Assembly (NCBI RefSeq): GCF_015207035.1
Contig: NZ_JADEXQ010000003.1
Span: 62,001 to 126,000, forward strand
DNA from: Romeriopsis navalis LEGE 11480
Lineage (GTDB): Bacteria; Cyanobacteriota; Cyanobacteriia; Leptolyngbyales; Leptolyngbyaceae
Reading direction: 5' to 3'
DNA: 64,000 nucleotides
A model generated the notes under the pieces. That model had not been told where the DNA came from and searched no databases. It was given only the letters and a program-made list of their open reading frames with translations. Position numbers and translations under genes: made by a program. Shown here piece after piece: positions 27,429 to 35,273 of the stretch; the stretch's first letter is position 1, and every line of letters starts with the position of its first letter.

Positions 27429-28526
27429 CTACTGCATTTCGCAGGGAAGCGTAATTTTGAACTTGGTCCAACCCTGATCGCTACTTACGGTAATGCGGCC
27501 CTGCAGTTGTTCAACTAATCGATGCACCAATGTTAACCCAAGACCTGTGCCCCCATGTTTATGGCGATCGCCCCCTGGGACACGGTAGAACTTTTCAAAT
27601 AACCGCGGTAATGCATCGGCGGCAATTTCGCCTTGGTTCTGAACTTGGATAATCAAGCGGGGAACGGTTTCTTGGGCGTCGGACTCGCGCACTTTAACGG
27701 CGATCGTGGCGTCGGTGGGGGTGTATTTGCTGGCATTTGTCAGCAGTTCGACCAGCACTCGCTGAATGCTGATGCCGTCAGAAATCATGGGTGGTAGCAC
27801 TTCTGGGACATCCCATTTGAGCTGTTGCTGTTGATTTTCGGTGCGGATTTTGAAGGAATAGTAGAGGTTGCGGAAGGTTTCTTGTAGATCGAGGGGGCGG
27901 GGCTCAATTTTCATTTCGCCTGCTTCGAGTTGGTATAAATCCAACAGGTTTTGAATCAGTTCATCGCCCTGGGCACAGGCGTTAAACGCAATATCCATAT
28001 ATTGCGGCCGATTGTCCGGTAAGGTTTCCATCATTTGCAAGGCCACTTTAATTGTGGTCAGGGGGGCGCGCAAATCGTGGGTGATGGTATTCAGAACATC
28101 ACTGCGGTGAGAATTGTTTTCCTGGAGTTCGCCAATTTGCAGTTCGAGCTGCCGTAGACCTTCGTGTTTGCGTAGGCGGGCGGCGATCGTTTCTAATAGT
28201 TCGATGCGGCGAAATGGTTTGGTTAGGTAGTCATCAGCCCCCAGATTCATTCCCTGGCGCAGTTCCCGGAGATCGGTTTTGGCCGTTAAGAAGATAAATG
28301 GCAGGGTAGCAGTGGAGGGATTGTTGCGAATTGCTTCGAGCACTTCATAGCCGTCGAGATCCGGCATTTTGATGTCACAGATGATTAAATCCGGGTGCTG
28401 TGATTGGGCGATCGCCAAGCCGACCCGACCATCGGCCGCGTCGATCGGTTGAAATCCACCGGATTCCAAGATCTCCACAATATTAAGCCTGACATCGGCC
28501 TCGTCTTCAATCACCAAAACCTGCAT
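27429..28526 (-). CDS. response regulator-histidine kinase hybrid (REC-HisKA-HATPase)
   Basis: The 365-residue protein starts with a receiver domain (VLVIEDEADVR acidic pocket; phospho-acceptor Asp in LIICDIKMPDLDGYE; Lys in YLTKPF), then a HisKA dimerisation helix with H-box NTITHDLRAPLTT and an HATPase domain (LLTNASKYTPT, GGTGLGLTLVHRLVEQ). Such REC-first kinases relay phosphate from an upstream partner. ATG at 28526 has GAAGGG seven bases upstream; an ATG at 28559 is also possible. Gap to the multi-PAS kinase downstream is 121 bp. Confidence 0.92.
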   Translation of the reverse strand: MQVLVIEDEADVRLNIVEILESGGFQPIDAADGRVGLAIAQSQHPDLIICDIKMPDLDGYEVLEAIRNNPSTATLPFIFLTAKTDLRELRQGMNLGADDYLTKPFRRIELLETIAARLRKHEGLRQLELQIGELQENNSHRSDVLNTITHDLRAPLTTIKVALQMMETLPDNRPQYMDIAFNACAQGDELIQNLLDLYQLEAGEMKIEPRPLDLQETFRNLYYSFKIRTENQQQQLKWDVPEVLPPMISDGISIQRVLVELLTNASKYTPTDATIAVKVRESDAQETVPRLIIQVQNQGEIAADALPRLFEKFYRVPGGDRHKHGGTGLGLTLVHRLVEQLQGRITVSSDQGWTKFKITLPCEMQ

Positions 28527-29108
28527 CGGATGCCCTTCGAACTTGCATGGTTTACGCATTGAGTGCGGTAAACCCGTGAACGTACAATTCCAATCGATTG
28601 CTGCACGGATACAACCCTAACACCGACTGGATATTGCAATTCTAAGCAGAATGATTCTTGAGGGACATGGCCTTTATCAAGTAATCATCACTTTACTATT
28701 CTCGCAGACAATTGCCTCACAAATGTGTTACAGAATGTTTTCTGATTTTAGTGAGGTTCTGTACCTCTGGGTAGAGTTAGAAACTGGGTTGATTCAGACC
28801 ATGGCAATGTCACCACGAAGTCATCAATAATTTTTCATCGAGGGTGTCTGAGTTACTTCTCCAACGACTGGTCGGGATACTGGCGTTGTAGCGCTTGTGG
28901 CAAATTGGCAAACTGCGATGACGAGAAACCGACTGTTTTTCATTCGACGCCCGATTTTCTTTAATCTCGTTGTATGCGATCGGTCTTTTTCCGCTGCACG
29001 ACCCACAAAGAACGCCGGTATAATAGCTCTGCTATCCGCTAGGCTACCAAATCTCCAATTCTGGCAGGGTTGGTTCATTGTCATCAGAAGGTAATTTGCG
29101 CAGTGGAT

Positions 29109-29151
29109 GATCCCCCCTAGCCCCCCTTAAAAAGGGGAATTTAGGGGGATC
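29109..29151. repeat. dispersed cyanobacterial hairpin repeat
   Basis: GATCCCCCCTAGCCCCCCTT, an AAAA centre, then AAGGGGAATTTAGGGGGATC: the two halves are nearly reverse complementary. Hairpins of this CCCCCTAGCCCCC type occur in intergenic DNA of many filamentous cyanobacteria. Confidence 0.75.
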
Positions 29152-29237
29152 GCAGCGTCGGCAAGTACCGACAACTTCCAAACTCGCTAATGCTTCCTTA
29201 ACAATGAACCGAACCGACAAATCCTAGGAGCTTCAAT

Positions 29238-29270
29238 CCGGCTCCCCCAGAATTGGGGGCTGGGGGGCAC
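29238..29270. repeat. second dispersed repeat, CCCCCAGAATTGGGGG type
   Basis: GGCTCCCCCAGAATTGGGGG followed by CTGGGGGGCAC. CCCCCAGAATTGGGGG has a self-complementary core (CCCCCA-GAAT-TGGGGG), and the flanking GGCT and GCTGGGGGGC echo it. This is the usual companion of the preceding repeat. Confidence 0.65.
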
Positions 29271-29323
29271 GATCAAATCTCTTGCTCCCCCTCAACTTGT
29301 CCCCGTACCATTCCTGACATTTC

Positions 29324-30586
29324 ATGACTAATCCTGCTTCTACCCCGACTGCCTCCGTTGCCCAATACGACGTTATCGTCTGCGGTAGTGGCCCTTCCGG
29401 TGCGATGGCCGCCGCTACCGCCGCCAAAGCTGGACTCAAAGTTGCCTTGCTCGAAAAGCAATTTCTCCCCCGCCATAAAACCTGCGGCGGCGGTATGCCA
29501 ATGGTGATGCAGGATTATCTCTGGGATATGTCCCCCGATGCTTTCGTTGAGTCAAACGTTTCCTACATGCGCCACACCTGGAACTTTGACGAAGACAGTT
29601 ATCTCGGCGAAATCAATCCCGCCGGTTCCAGCCACAAATTAGAACTCTGGATGGTGCAGCGCCCAATTTTTGATAACGCTTTAGCCGAGCGGGCCGCCCG
29701 TGCTGGAGCTGAATTGCGCGATGGTTTAGCCGTGCGCTCCCTCGATATTGCCGAGGATGGCATCACCGTCAACGCCCAGGAAGTTAAAACCGGTGCAAAT
29801 TGGACTGCCAAAGCCCGCTACGTGATTGGGGCTGATGGTGCGAATGGCGTTGTGGTGAAATCGACAAAATTGCGTAAGGAACGATCGATCGCCGTCGCTT
29901 TAGAGGTCGAGCTACCGCATGAATGGGGCAATGGCCACGAATCTCTCAAACCCGAGATTGCCCACTTAGAATATGGTGCCGTTAAGCGTGGCTACGGCTG
30001 GATCTTCCCCAAAGCCGATCACTTGAATATTGGTGCGGGCCTGTTTCGACCGGATAAAAAAGATGCCCGCAAAGACAAAACTGTGCGAGCCGAACTGCAA
30101 GCGGCGATCTTTGCCTATATGGACAAGATGGAACTGAAATATGACCCGGATAATCTCCAGTTCCACGGTCATCCCTTGCCCACATGGTCTGGCAAAGAAC
30201 CCTTGCAGGAAGGCCGGATCTTACTCGTTGGGGATGCGGCGGGGTTGATTAATCCGCTGTTTGGAGATGGTCTGCTCCATGCCGTCAAGAGTGGCAAGAT
30301 TGCGGGGGAGGCGATCGCCCAGGATGCCGCAACGGAATATACCCAACGGATTCATGCGGAATTTGCGACGGACTTTGATGCGGCTTTACAGCTATCGCGG
30401 ATTTTTTATAACTTCACGGGCATCTGTTTTAAGTACGGTGTGAAGTACGACAAAGGTACGCGCTATGCGACTGAGTTGCTGGCGGGTCAGCTGCGGTTTG
30501 ATGAAATGCAACAGCGGGCAATTAATCGTTTGAAGCGATCAGCGGGTGCCAAGTTTGCCCCGGCGCTGAAATTGCTGAATGGTTGA
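29324..30586 (+). CDS. geranylgeranyl reductase family FAD-dependent oxidoreductase
   Basis: The 420-residue flavoprotein has the Rossmann motif GSGPSGAMAAATAAKAGL, CGGGMPMVM near residue 50 as in geranylgeranyl reductases, the mid-domain YVIGADGANG, GYGWIFPKADHLNIG and the second FAD motif LLVGDAAGLINPLFGDGL. It differs from ChlP (which opens VAVVGSGPAG and CGGAIP), so I assign only the family: reduction of prenyl chains of quinones, carotenoid-like lipids or chlorophyll precursors, probably with ferredoxin or NADPH as donor. The ATG is a plain start, no strong ribosome site upstream. Monocistronic. Confidence 0.85.
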   Translation: MTNPASTPTASVAQYDVIVCGSGPSGAMAAATAAKAGLKVALLEKQFLPRHKTCGGGMPMVMQDYLWDMSPDAFVESNVSYMRHTWNFDEDSYLGEINPAGSSHKLELWMVQRPIFDNALAERAARAGAELRDGLAVRSLDIAEDGITVNAQEVKTGANWTAKARYVIGADGANGVVVKSTKLRKERSIAVALEVELPHEWGNGHESLKPEIAHLEYGAVKRGYGWIFPKADHLNIGAGLFRPDKKDARKDKTVRAELQAAIFAYMDKMELKYDPDNLQFHGHPLPTWSGKEPLQEGRILLVGDAAGLINPLFGDGLLHAVKSGKIAGEAIAQDAATEYTQRIHAEFATDFDAALQLSRIFYNFTGICFKYGVKYDKGTRYATELLAGQLRFDEMQQRAINRLKRSAGAKFAPALKLLNG

Positions 30587-30622
30587 TGTTGGGATGTGGG
30601 CTGTTTGACGATGTTGGGTGAT

Positions 30623-30641
30623 GGGTGGGGGATGCCCACCC
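30623..30641. terminator. short GC-rich hairpin between convergent genes
   Basis: GGGTGGG (30623-30629) pairs with CCCACCC (30635-30641) around GGATG. It separates the flavoprotein gene from the convergent DOMON gene, touching the latter's stop codon. The GGGTGGGxxATGCCCACCC form is common in cyanobacterial intergenic DNA. Confidence 0.5.
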
Positions 30642-31184
30642 CTACAGTTGGATGGTGAAACTATTGCGTTGGTGGAAGTCGGCTTCTGGACTGCAATGTT
30701 TGGTGGCCCAGAAGCTAATGTTTTTTTCCTGGGTTTCAATCACTGCTGTGATGGATAGTTCGATCGATTGATCGGCGGGAACGATCGGTTCAAGGGGGAT
30801 CGTCGTTTCTAGCTGAAATCCTGCACTATCATTTCTAGCAATCGTATTAACTTGCTCAATCTGACTTTCCTCACGAATGCCTTTCCGATAATTTTCTAAG
30901 GCAAAAGCATTCCAATTACCATTTGGTGAAAAATTAAATTCCCAATAATTTAGCGTCTCCGGACAGCCGATAAATAGTTCAAAACAGGTTGTTTCCCAGA
31001 GCTCCCAGCGCCTCAAAGGTTCGGGGTTCGGCGATGGAAGTTGGATTTGGTTGACTGCGCCTTCGAGCTTGTAGTCGATAGTCAGTTGATTATTGGCCGA
31101 TCGCGCCACCGTACCGCTAATTTGAATCGCGGGAAGGCCCGTCGCATCGGGGAAAGGCTGAAGTTGGTAGGATTGGGCAGTCAT
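30642..31184 (-). CDS. DOMON-like domain protein
   Basis: A 180-residue protein of mostly beta strands with the sequence RRWELWETTCFELFIG, YWEFNFSPNGNWNAFAL and ISFWATKHCSPEADFHQRNSF; these match the DOMON-like/CBM9-type beta sandwich that binds sugars or heme. It has no signal peptide. Its start codon overlaps the stop of the kinase gene by 4 bp (ATGA), so the pair is translationally coupled. Confidence 0.88.
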   Translation of the reverse strand: MTAQSYQLQPFPDATGLPAIQISGTVARSANNQLTIDYKLEGAVNQIQLPSPNPEPLRRWELWETTCFELFIGCPETLNYWEFNFSPNGNWNAFALENYRKGIREESQIEQVNTIARNDSAGFQLETTIPLEPIVPADQSIELSITAVIETQEKNISFWATKHCSPEADFHQRNSFTIQL

Positions 31185-32344
31185 CGCAGCTCCTGAATGA
31201 GGTTTTCGATCGTCGCTTGCTGGGCTTCGATGCTCTCCGTGAGTTTGAATTGGACCAGTGCCCGTGCCAGATTATGTTCGGGGTATTTGGTTTTGAAGTA
31301 AACGTCGCCGGCAAGATAGTCGGTGAAAAATCGCAAACCCAGTTCAAAGGCAATCAGCCGCGCTGCATCAAAGATATAGGCGTAGTCATTATCGGTCATA
31401 AACCCCCTGGCTTCACTCAGGTAGCCTTGCAGAATACTCCGGCAAAGCTGCGGTTCAAACTGGACTTGTTCCCACTCTGTGGTTTCTTCGCCGAGGGGAT
31501 TGCAGCCCGATCGCAGGCAGTCGCCAATATCGTAATGCACCAGCCCCGGCTTGACGGTATCGAGGTCCACCAGGCTGATCGCTTTTTGGGTCGTACTATC
31601 CACCATGACGTTATTCACTTTGGGATCGCCATGCATCAGGCGCAGTGGGAGTTTGCCGTTGGTTTTTGCTGTTTCGAGGACGCTGGCCCATTTGCGGCGA
31701 TCGTCCACAAATTTCAGACAGTAGGCGACTTCGGGTCGGGCATTTTCGCGCGATTTTTTCGTGGTGCGGTTGGCTAAGATCTCGTTGTACTTTTGTAGGT
31801 AGCGGGGGGTGATGTGAAATCCTTCGAGGGTATCGGCGAGCTGTTTGGCCGGGAGGTTGCTAATCAGGTCATGGAAGGTGCCGAGGGCATGACCGACTTC
31901 TTGGGCGTGGGCCGGGTCTTGAATCGATTCCAGCACTTCGGAGCCGTCAATAAAACTAATTGCTCGCCAAAATGCCCCGTCTTCAGCATTCCAGTGATCC
32001 TGGAGGCTTTTGGTCAGAATCACGAGAGGCGTTTTCCAGCGGCGATCGCGGGGCTGCTTTTGTAGTTTGGCGTGGATATGTTCGGTCAGGGTCCGCATAT
32101 TGCGCATCACGAGCTGCGGCTGCTGGAACACCTGGGTATTGATCCGTTGCAGGACGAACTGGTGATCGATCAGCGAATCGACGGTGATCAAAAAGGTGTC
32201 GTTGATATTGCCGTTGCCCAGGGGCGCGATGTCCGTCACGGTACCCCGATGGGCGAATTGGTCGGCGATTGAGCGCAGCCAGTTCAGCGGTGGATTGGCG
32301 GTAGATTGCGACATGAGCGATCCAAGCACATCAGAAGACAACAT
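31181..32344 (-). CDS. APH-fold kinase (phosphotransferase family)
   Basis: The 387-residue product has the phosphotransferase catalytic loop LMHGDPKVNNVM (Asp and Asn) and metal loop VDLDTVKPGLVHYDIGDCLR, resembling the N-acetylhexosamine 1-kinase/LacNAc kinase subfamily and other sugar kinases. The start ATG at 32344 has AGGA eight bases upstream; an internal ATG at 32314 lacks a ribosome site. It shares a 4-bp overlap with the DOMON-like gene. Because DOMON-like sandwiches bind carbohydrate, the pair may act on a sugar; this is inference. Confidence 0.87.
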   Translation of the reverse strand: MLSSDVLGSLMSQSTANPPLNWLRSIADQFAHRGTVTDIAPLGNGNINDTFLITVDSLIDHQFVLQRINTQVFQQPQLVMRNMRTLTEHIHAKLQKQPRDRRWKTPLVILTKSLQDHWNAEDGAFWRAISFIDGSEVLESIQDPAHAQEVGHALGTFHDLISNLPAKQLADTLEGFHITPRYLQKYNEILANRTTKKSRENARPEVAYCLKFVDDRRKWASVLETAKTNGKLPLRLMHGDPKVNNVMVDSTTQKAISLVDLDTVKPGLVHYDIGDCLRSGCNPLGEETTEWEQVQFEPQLCRSILQGYLSEARGFMTDNDYAYIFDAARLIAFELGLRFFTDYLAGDVYFKTKYPEHNLARALVQFKLTESIEAQQATIENLIQELR

Positions 32345-32434
32345 CTGATTATCCTGCGATCGGGCGTTTGAGGGAAGGTTTATGATTTTATATATGCGTT
32401 TTGGGTCGGCTCAAAATGAGGCAAAAGAATTGGT

Positions 32435-32905
32435 ATGAAACTTTTACTGCGAATCTTGATGCTCCCGGTGGCGGGTGTTTTGCTCTTTGTGGGTTTGGTA
32501 TTGCTGATATACGTTCGGGCGCATTTTGAGCACAATCGAATTTTGCAGGTTCAGGTGGAGTCACTGGCTACGGAAGTATCGCATCCAGAGCCGACAGTTA
32601 TATTGGCCAGTCGGGCGCAAGTGACAAAGTCGCGGGGTAATGGGGGAAATTGCTTCTACTTTGCCGGTCAAGTGCGCCGACATAATGGTATTTCCCAAGT
32701 GGATGTGATCAAGTTTTACCAAAATCAACCTGTAGAATTACGCTTTATCCGTCGTGGTCAGTTTGATGGTGCGATTCCAGATAACTTGAAACTACCGACT
32801 CGCTGGGGATTGTCTAGTGAGATGGCGCAGGAAAAACTTTATATGGTGTATACATGGGCCCCAAATGGCTTTGAGGATGCAACGTTTGATCTGCGTTGTG
32901 CGTAA
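32435..32905 (+). CDS. membrane-anchored hypothetical protein
   Basis: A 156-residue protein with one N-terminal hydrophobic segment (ILMLPVAGVLLFVGLVLLIY) and a soluble remainder that is beta-rich (VTKSRGNGGNCFYFAG, VDVIKFYQNQPVELRFI) and ends YTWAPNGFEDATFDLRCA. The single Cys pair could form a disulfide if the domain faces outward. No family recognised. It is next to a GNAT gene on the same strand (gap 29 bp). Confidence 0.68.
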   Translation: MKLLLRILMLPVAGVLLFVGLVLLIYVRAHFEHNRILQVQVESLATEVSHPEPTVILASRAQVTKSRGNGGNCFYFAGQVRRHNGISQVDVIKFYQNQPVELRFIRRGQFDGAIPDNLKLPTRWGLSSEMAQEKLYMVYTWAPNGFEDATFDLRCA

Positions 32906-32934
32906 ACCAAGGACTTCGTAATGATGGCGACTTT

Positions 32935-33405
32935 ATGACTATGCTGATTCGACTATTTCAGCCCCAAGATGCTACCCCAATTGCGCAGCTATTTCACGAT
33001 ACGGTGCGCAATGTGAATATTTGCGACTACTCCCCGTCGCAGGTGGCCGCTTGGGCACCCGAAAATATTCACTTCACCGATTGGGCCGCGCGATGTCAGG
33101 CTTGCTGGACCTATGTGGCCGATGATCAGGGAACGATCGCTGGGTTTGGTCAACTCGAATCAACCGGACATATTGACTGCTTTTATATCCACACGGCCTA
33201 TCAACGCCAAGGTGTGGGGCGGCAGATTTACCAAGCGATCGAAGCTCAAGCACGTGCACTGGACTGCGATCGCTTATTCACCGAAGCCAGCATCACTGCG
33301 AAACCCTTTTTTCAACATTTGGGATTTACGGTGGTGCGATCGCAGTTAGTATCCTGTCGCGGTGAGCAACTCACAAACTATGTGATGGAAAAATCACTGC
33401 GATAA
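32935..33405 (+). CDS. GNAT family N-acetyltransferase
   Basis: About 156 residues with GNAT features: a start MTMLIRLFQPQDATPIAQLF, the acetyl-CoA motif A region FYIHTAYQRQGVGRQIYQAI (R-x-x-G-x-G/A), and a C-terminal FFQHLGFTVV. Similar to YafP/ElaA-type acetyltransferases; substrate unknown. ATG at 32935 chosen because the preceding codons from 32896 overlap the upstream gene and are not family-like; ATG 32941 is an alternative. Confidence 0.9.
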   Translation: MTMLIRLFQPQDATPIAQLFHDTVRNVNICDYSPSQVAAWAPENIHFTDWAARCQACWTYVADDQGTIAGFGQLESTGHIDCFYIHTAYQRQGVGRQIYQAIEAQARALDCDRLFTEASITAKPFFQHLGFTVVRSQLVSCRGEQLTNYVMEKSLR

Positions 33406-33441
33406 ATCAATCACTGCGATCAACAGCCACGACGATCCTCG

Positions 33442-35163
33442 CTAGACTGCACTTGCCGATTTCCGATGAAGGACAGCAGTCACGCCATTCGCTTCTAGCA
33501 CCTCACCCTGATCGACGACGGCATACAAGAGCCAGTGATCATTACAGTCGAGGCGGCTTTGGACTGTGCATTCTAGGTAGGAGAGTGCTTCCTTCAGGTA
33601 GGGGTTGTCATTGCTGGCCGTATCGATTTCCACGCCTTCTAGCGGGTCTTTACCCGGTTGAATTTTCTGGAAGTACTTCTGGATATTGCTGCCTTCTTTG
33701 ACGACATTGATCACAAATCGATCGCCCGGATGATCGAGAATGCCCTCTGTCTTATCCTTTGGTAAAGCCACGGTGACACCCGGCGGATTAAAGGTGGCTT
33801 GGGAAACCCACGAGGTGAGAAAGACCAGTTTGGTATTGCCGCGCTGTAAAGTAATTACACAGAGCGATCCCACGACGCGACCGATTGCTTGCTCGGTGCG
33901 ATCGACCTGGGCTTCGCTGGTAATCTTGGGGGTGCGGGCTTTCTTTTGTTTCTTCAGTGCCTGGGCAAATTCCTTGCCCGAATCCTCGCACTGTTGCAGC
34001 ATGTCCGGTGTGGGCTTGAACTTAACCCGCAGTGAGTCAAAGCCGAGGGCATAACCCGCGTTGAGCAGCTTTGATTCGAGCAGGTCGATCGCCTCACCAC
34101 TCCAGCCGTAGGAACCGAAGACTCCAGCCATTTTGGTTTTCGATGCATTTGCCAGAATTAAACCTAATGCCGTCTGAATCTGGGTTGGCGCATGGCCACC
34201 GAGGGTTGGCGAACCAATTACAAAGCCATCGCAGCGTTCCACGGCTTCCACGACTTCTTCGGTTTTCGCATATTCGCAGTTGATTGCTTCGACGAAGATG
34301 TTGTTGTTGCTTAAGCCATTGCCGATCGCGTTAGCCATCATGCCAGTGTTGCCGTAGGCCGATGTGTAGAGCAATGCTACAGACAGCGACTTTTGCTTCT
34401 GCTCATTACACCAATCACGATAGTCCATCATCAAGCGGCTAACGCTGAAGCGGACGATCGGCCCATGACCCGGTGCATAGATCTTCGCCTTAAAGCGCGA
34501 AAACTTATCGAGAATGTCCTCGACCTGTTTGGCGTGGGTGGCGTGAATCGTGGTGAAGTAATGCTGTCGATCTTCCTGCACCGCTTTCCAGTCTTCATCA
34601 AAGATCTCATCGCCACACAGATGTGCGCCAAATAGCTTATCGCTAAATAAGATGCGCGTCGCCGTGTCAAAAGCCGCAATGCCGTCCGGATGGCGTGGCG
34701 TGGGCTTCGAGATGATTTTCAGTTCATGATCTTCACCAAGATCAATTACATCGCCCGCTCGAACAATCAGCAACGGTAGCTCTGTATCGGGAAAAGCTGC
34801 TTTAAGCGTGATGGCTGCTGGCTTTGAACAGACGATCTGGGCGCGATAAGCCAAGGGCAGTAATGTCTTCAGCGTGGCAATCCGGTTGGCATTGGCATGG
34901 GTTAAGACGATGTAGTCAATTTGTTGGTAATACTCATGGTCTTGCAGCTCTTCGATAAAAATATCGCTGAACGACTGCCCCGGTGGGTCAATCAGCGCCA
35001 CATCACGGGCTTGGATTAAATAGGAATTAACCGTCGTGCCTTTTTGCCGAGAATATTCTGCCTCAAACTTCAACTGGTCCCAGGTCCGCGACCGAAATAC
35101 CGTTGTCCCTGTGGCAATTTCAGCAACCTGAACATCTCTAGGGCGGGTTGTGGTGGCAGACAT
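33442..35163 (-). CDS. flv1: flavodiiron protein Flv1
   Basis: 573 residues with the three-domain cyanobacterial layout: metallo-beta-lactamase-like domain (about 1-260), flavodoxin (about 265-410, VALLYTSAYGNTGMMAN FMN loop) and flavin reductase-like domain (about 430-573, VVGSLCVITLQRG). The diiron ligand motif is degenerate (LTHANANRIATL instead of H-x-E-x-D-H), as known for Flv1. Flv1 and Flv3 form a heteromer that reduces O2 to water with electrons from photosystem I. GGAG lies about nine bases upstream of the ATG at 35163. Second gene of a pair with flv3 upstream. Confidence 0.93.
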   Translation of the reverse strand: MSATTTRPRDVQVAEIATGTTVFRSRTWDQLKFEAEYSRQKGTTVNSYLIQARDVALIDPPGQSFSDIFIEELQDHEYYQQIDYIVLTHANANRIATLKTLLPLAYRAQIVCSKPAAITLKAAFPDTELPLLIVRAGDVIDLGEDHELKIISKPTPRHPDGIAAFDTATRILFSDKLFGAHLCGDEIFDEDWKAVQEDRQHYFTTIHATHAKQVEDILDKFSRFKAKIYAPGHGPIVRFSVSRLMMDYRDWCNEQKQKSLSVALLYTSAYGNTGMMANAIGNGLSNNNIFVEAINCEYAKTEEVVEAVERCDGFVIGSPTLGGHAPTQIQTALGLILANASKTKMAGVFGSYGWSGEAIDLLESKLLNAGYALGFDSLRVKFKPTPDMLQQCEDSGKEFAQALKKQKKARTPKITSEAQVDRTEQAIGRVVGSLCVITLQRGNTKLVFLTSWVSQATFNPPGVTVALPKDKTEGILDHPGDRFVINVVKEGSNIQKYFQKIQPGKDPLEGVEIDTASNDNPYLKEALSYLECTVQSRLDCNDHWLLYAVVDQGEVLEANGVTAVLHRKSASAV

Positions 35164-35222
35164 GAGTCAATCTCCGGTAAAGCAGGACGACGGGCGAGCA
35201 GGGCACGGTCGGATAAAACCAT

Positions 35223-35249
35223 CAGTTCTCAAGTGGGGCTTGAGAACTG
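35223..35249 (-). terminator. perfect hairpin between flv3 and flv1
   Basis: CAGTTCTCAAG and CTTGAGAACTG form an 11-bp stem (35223-35233 with 35239-35249) around a 5-nt loop. On the flv strand it is followed by ATGGTTTTATCC. It may end or attenuate the flv3 transcript, or stabilise its 3' end. Confidence 0.6.
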
Positions 35250-35273
35250 CAAGATCATAACGCGAAGCGGCAA

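Larger units (their letters stand above)
28527..29323. other. intergenic region with two dispersed repeats
   Basis: No supported gene. Frames 28824-29084 (minus) and 28897-29094 (plus) are mirror images without motifs. The right half contains the hairpin-forming repeats at 29109 and 29238 and leads into the flavoprotein gene. Confidence 0.55.
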
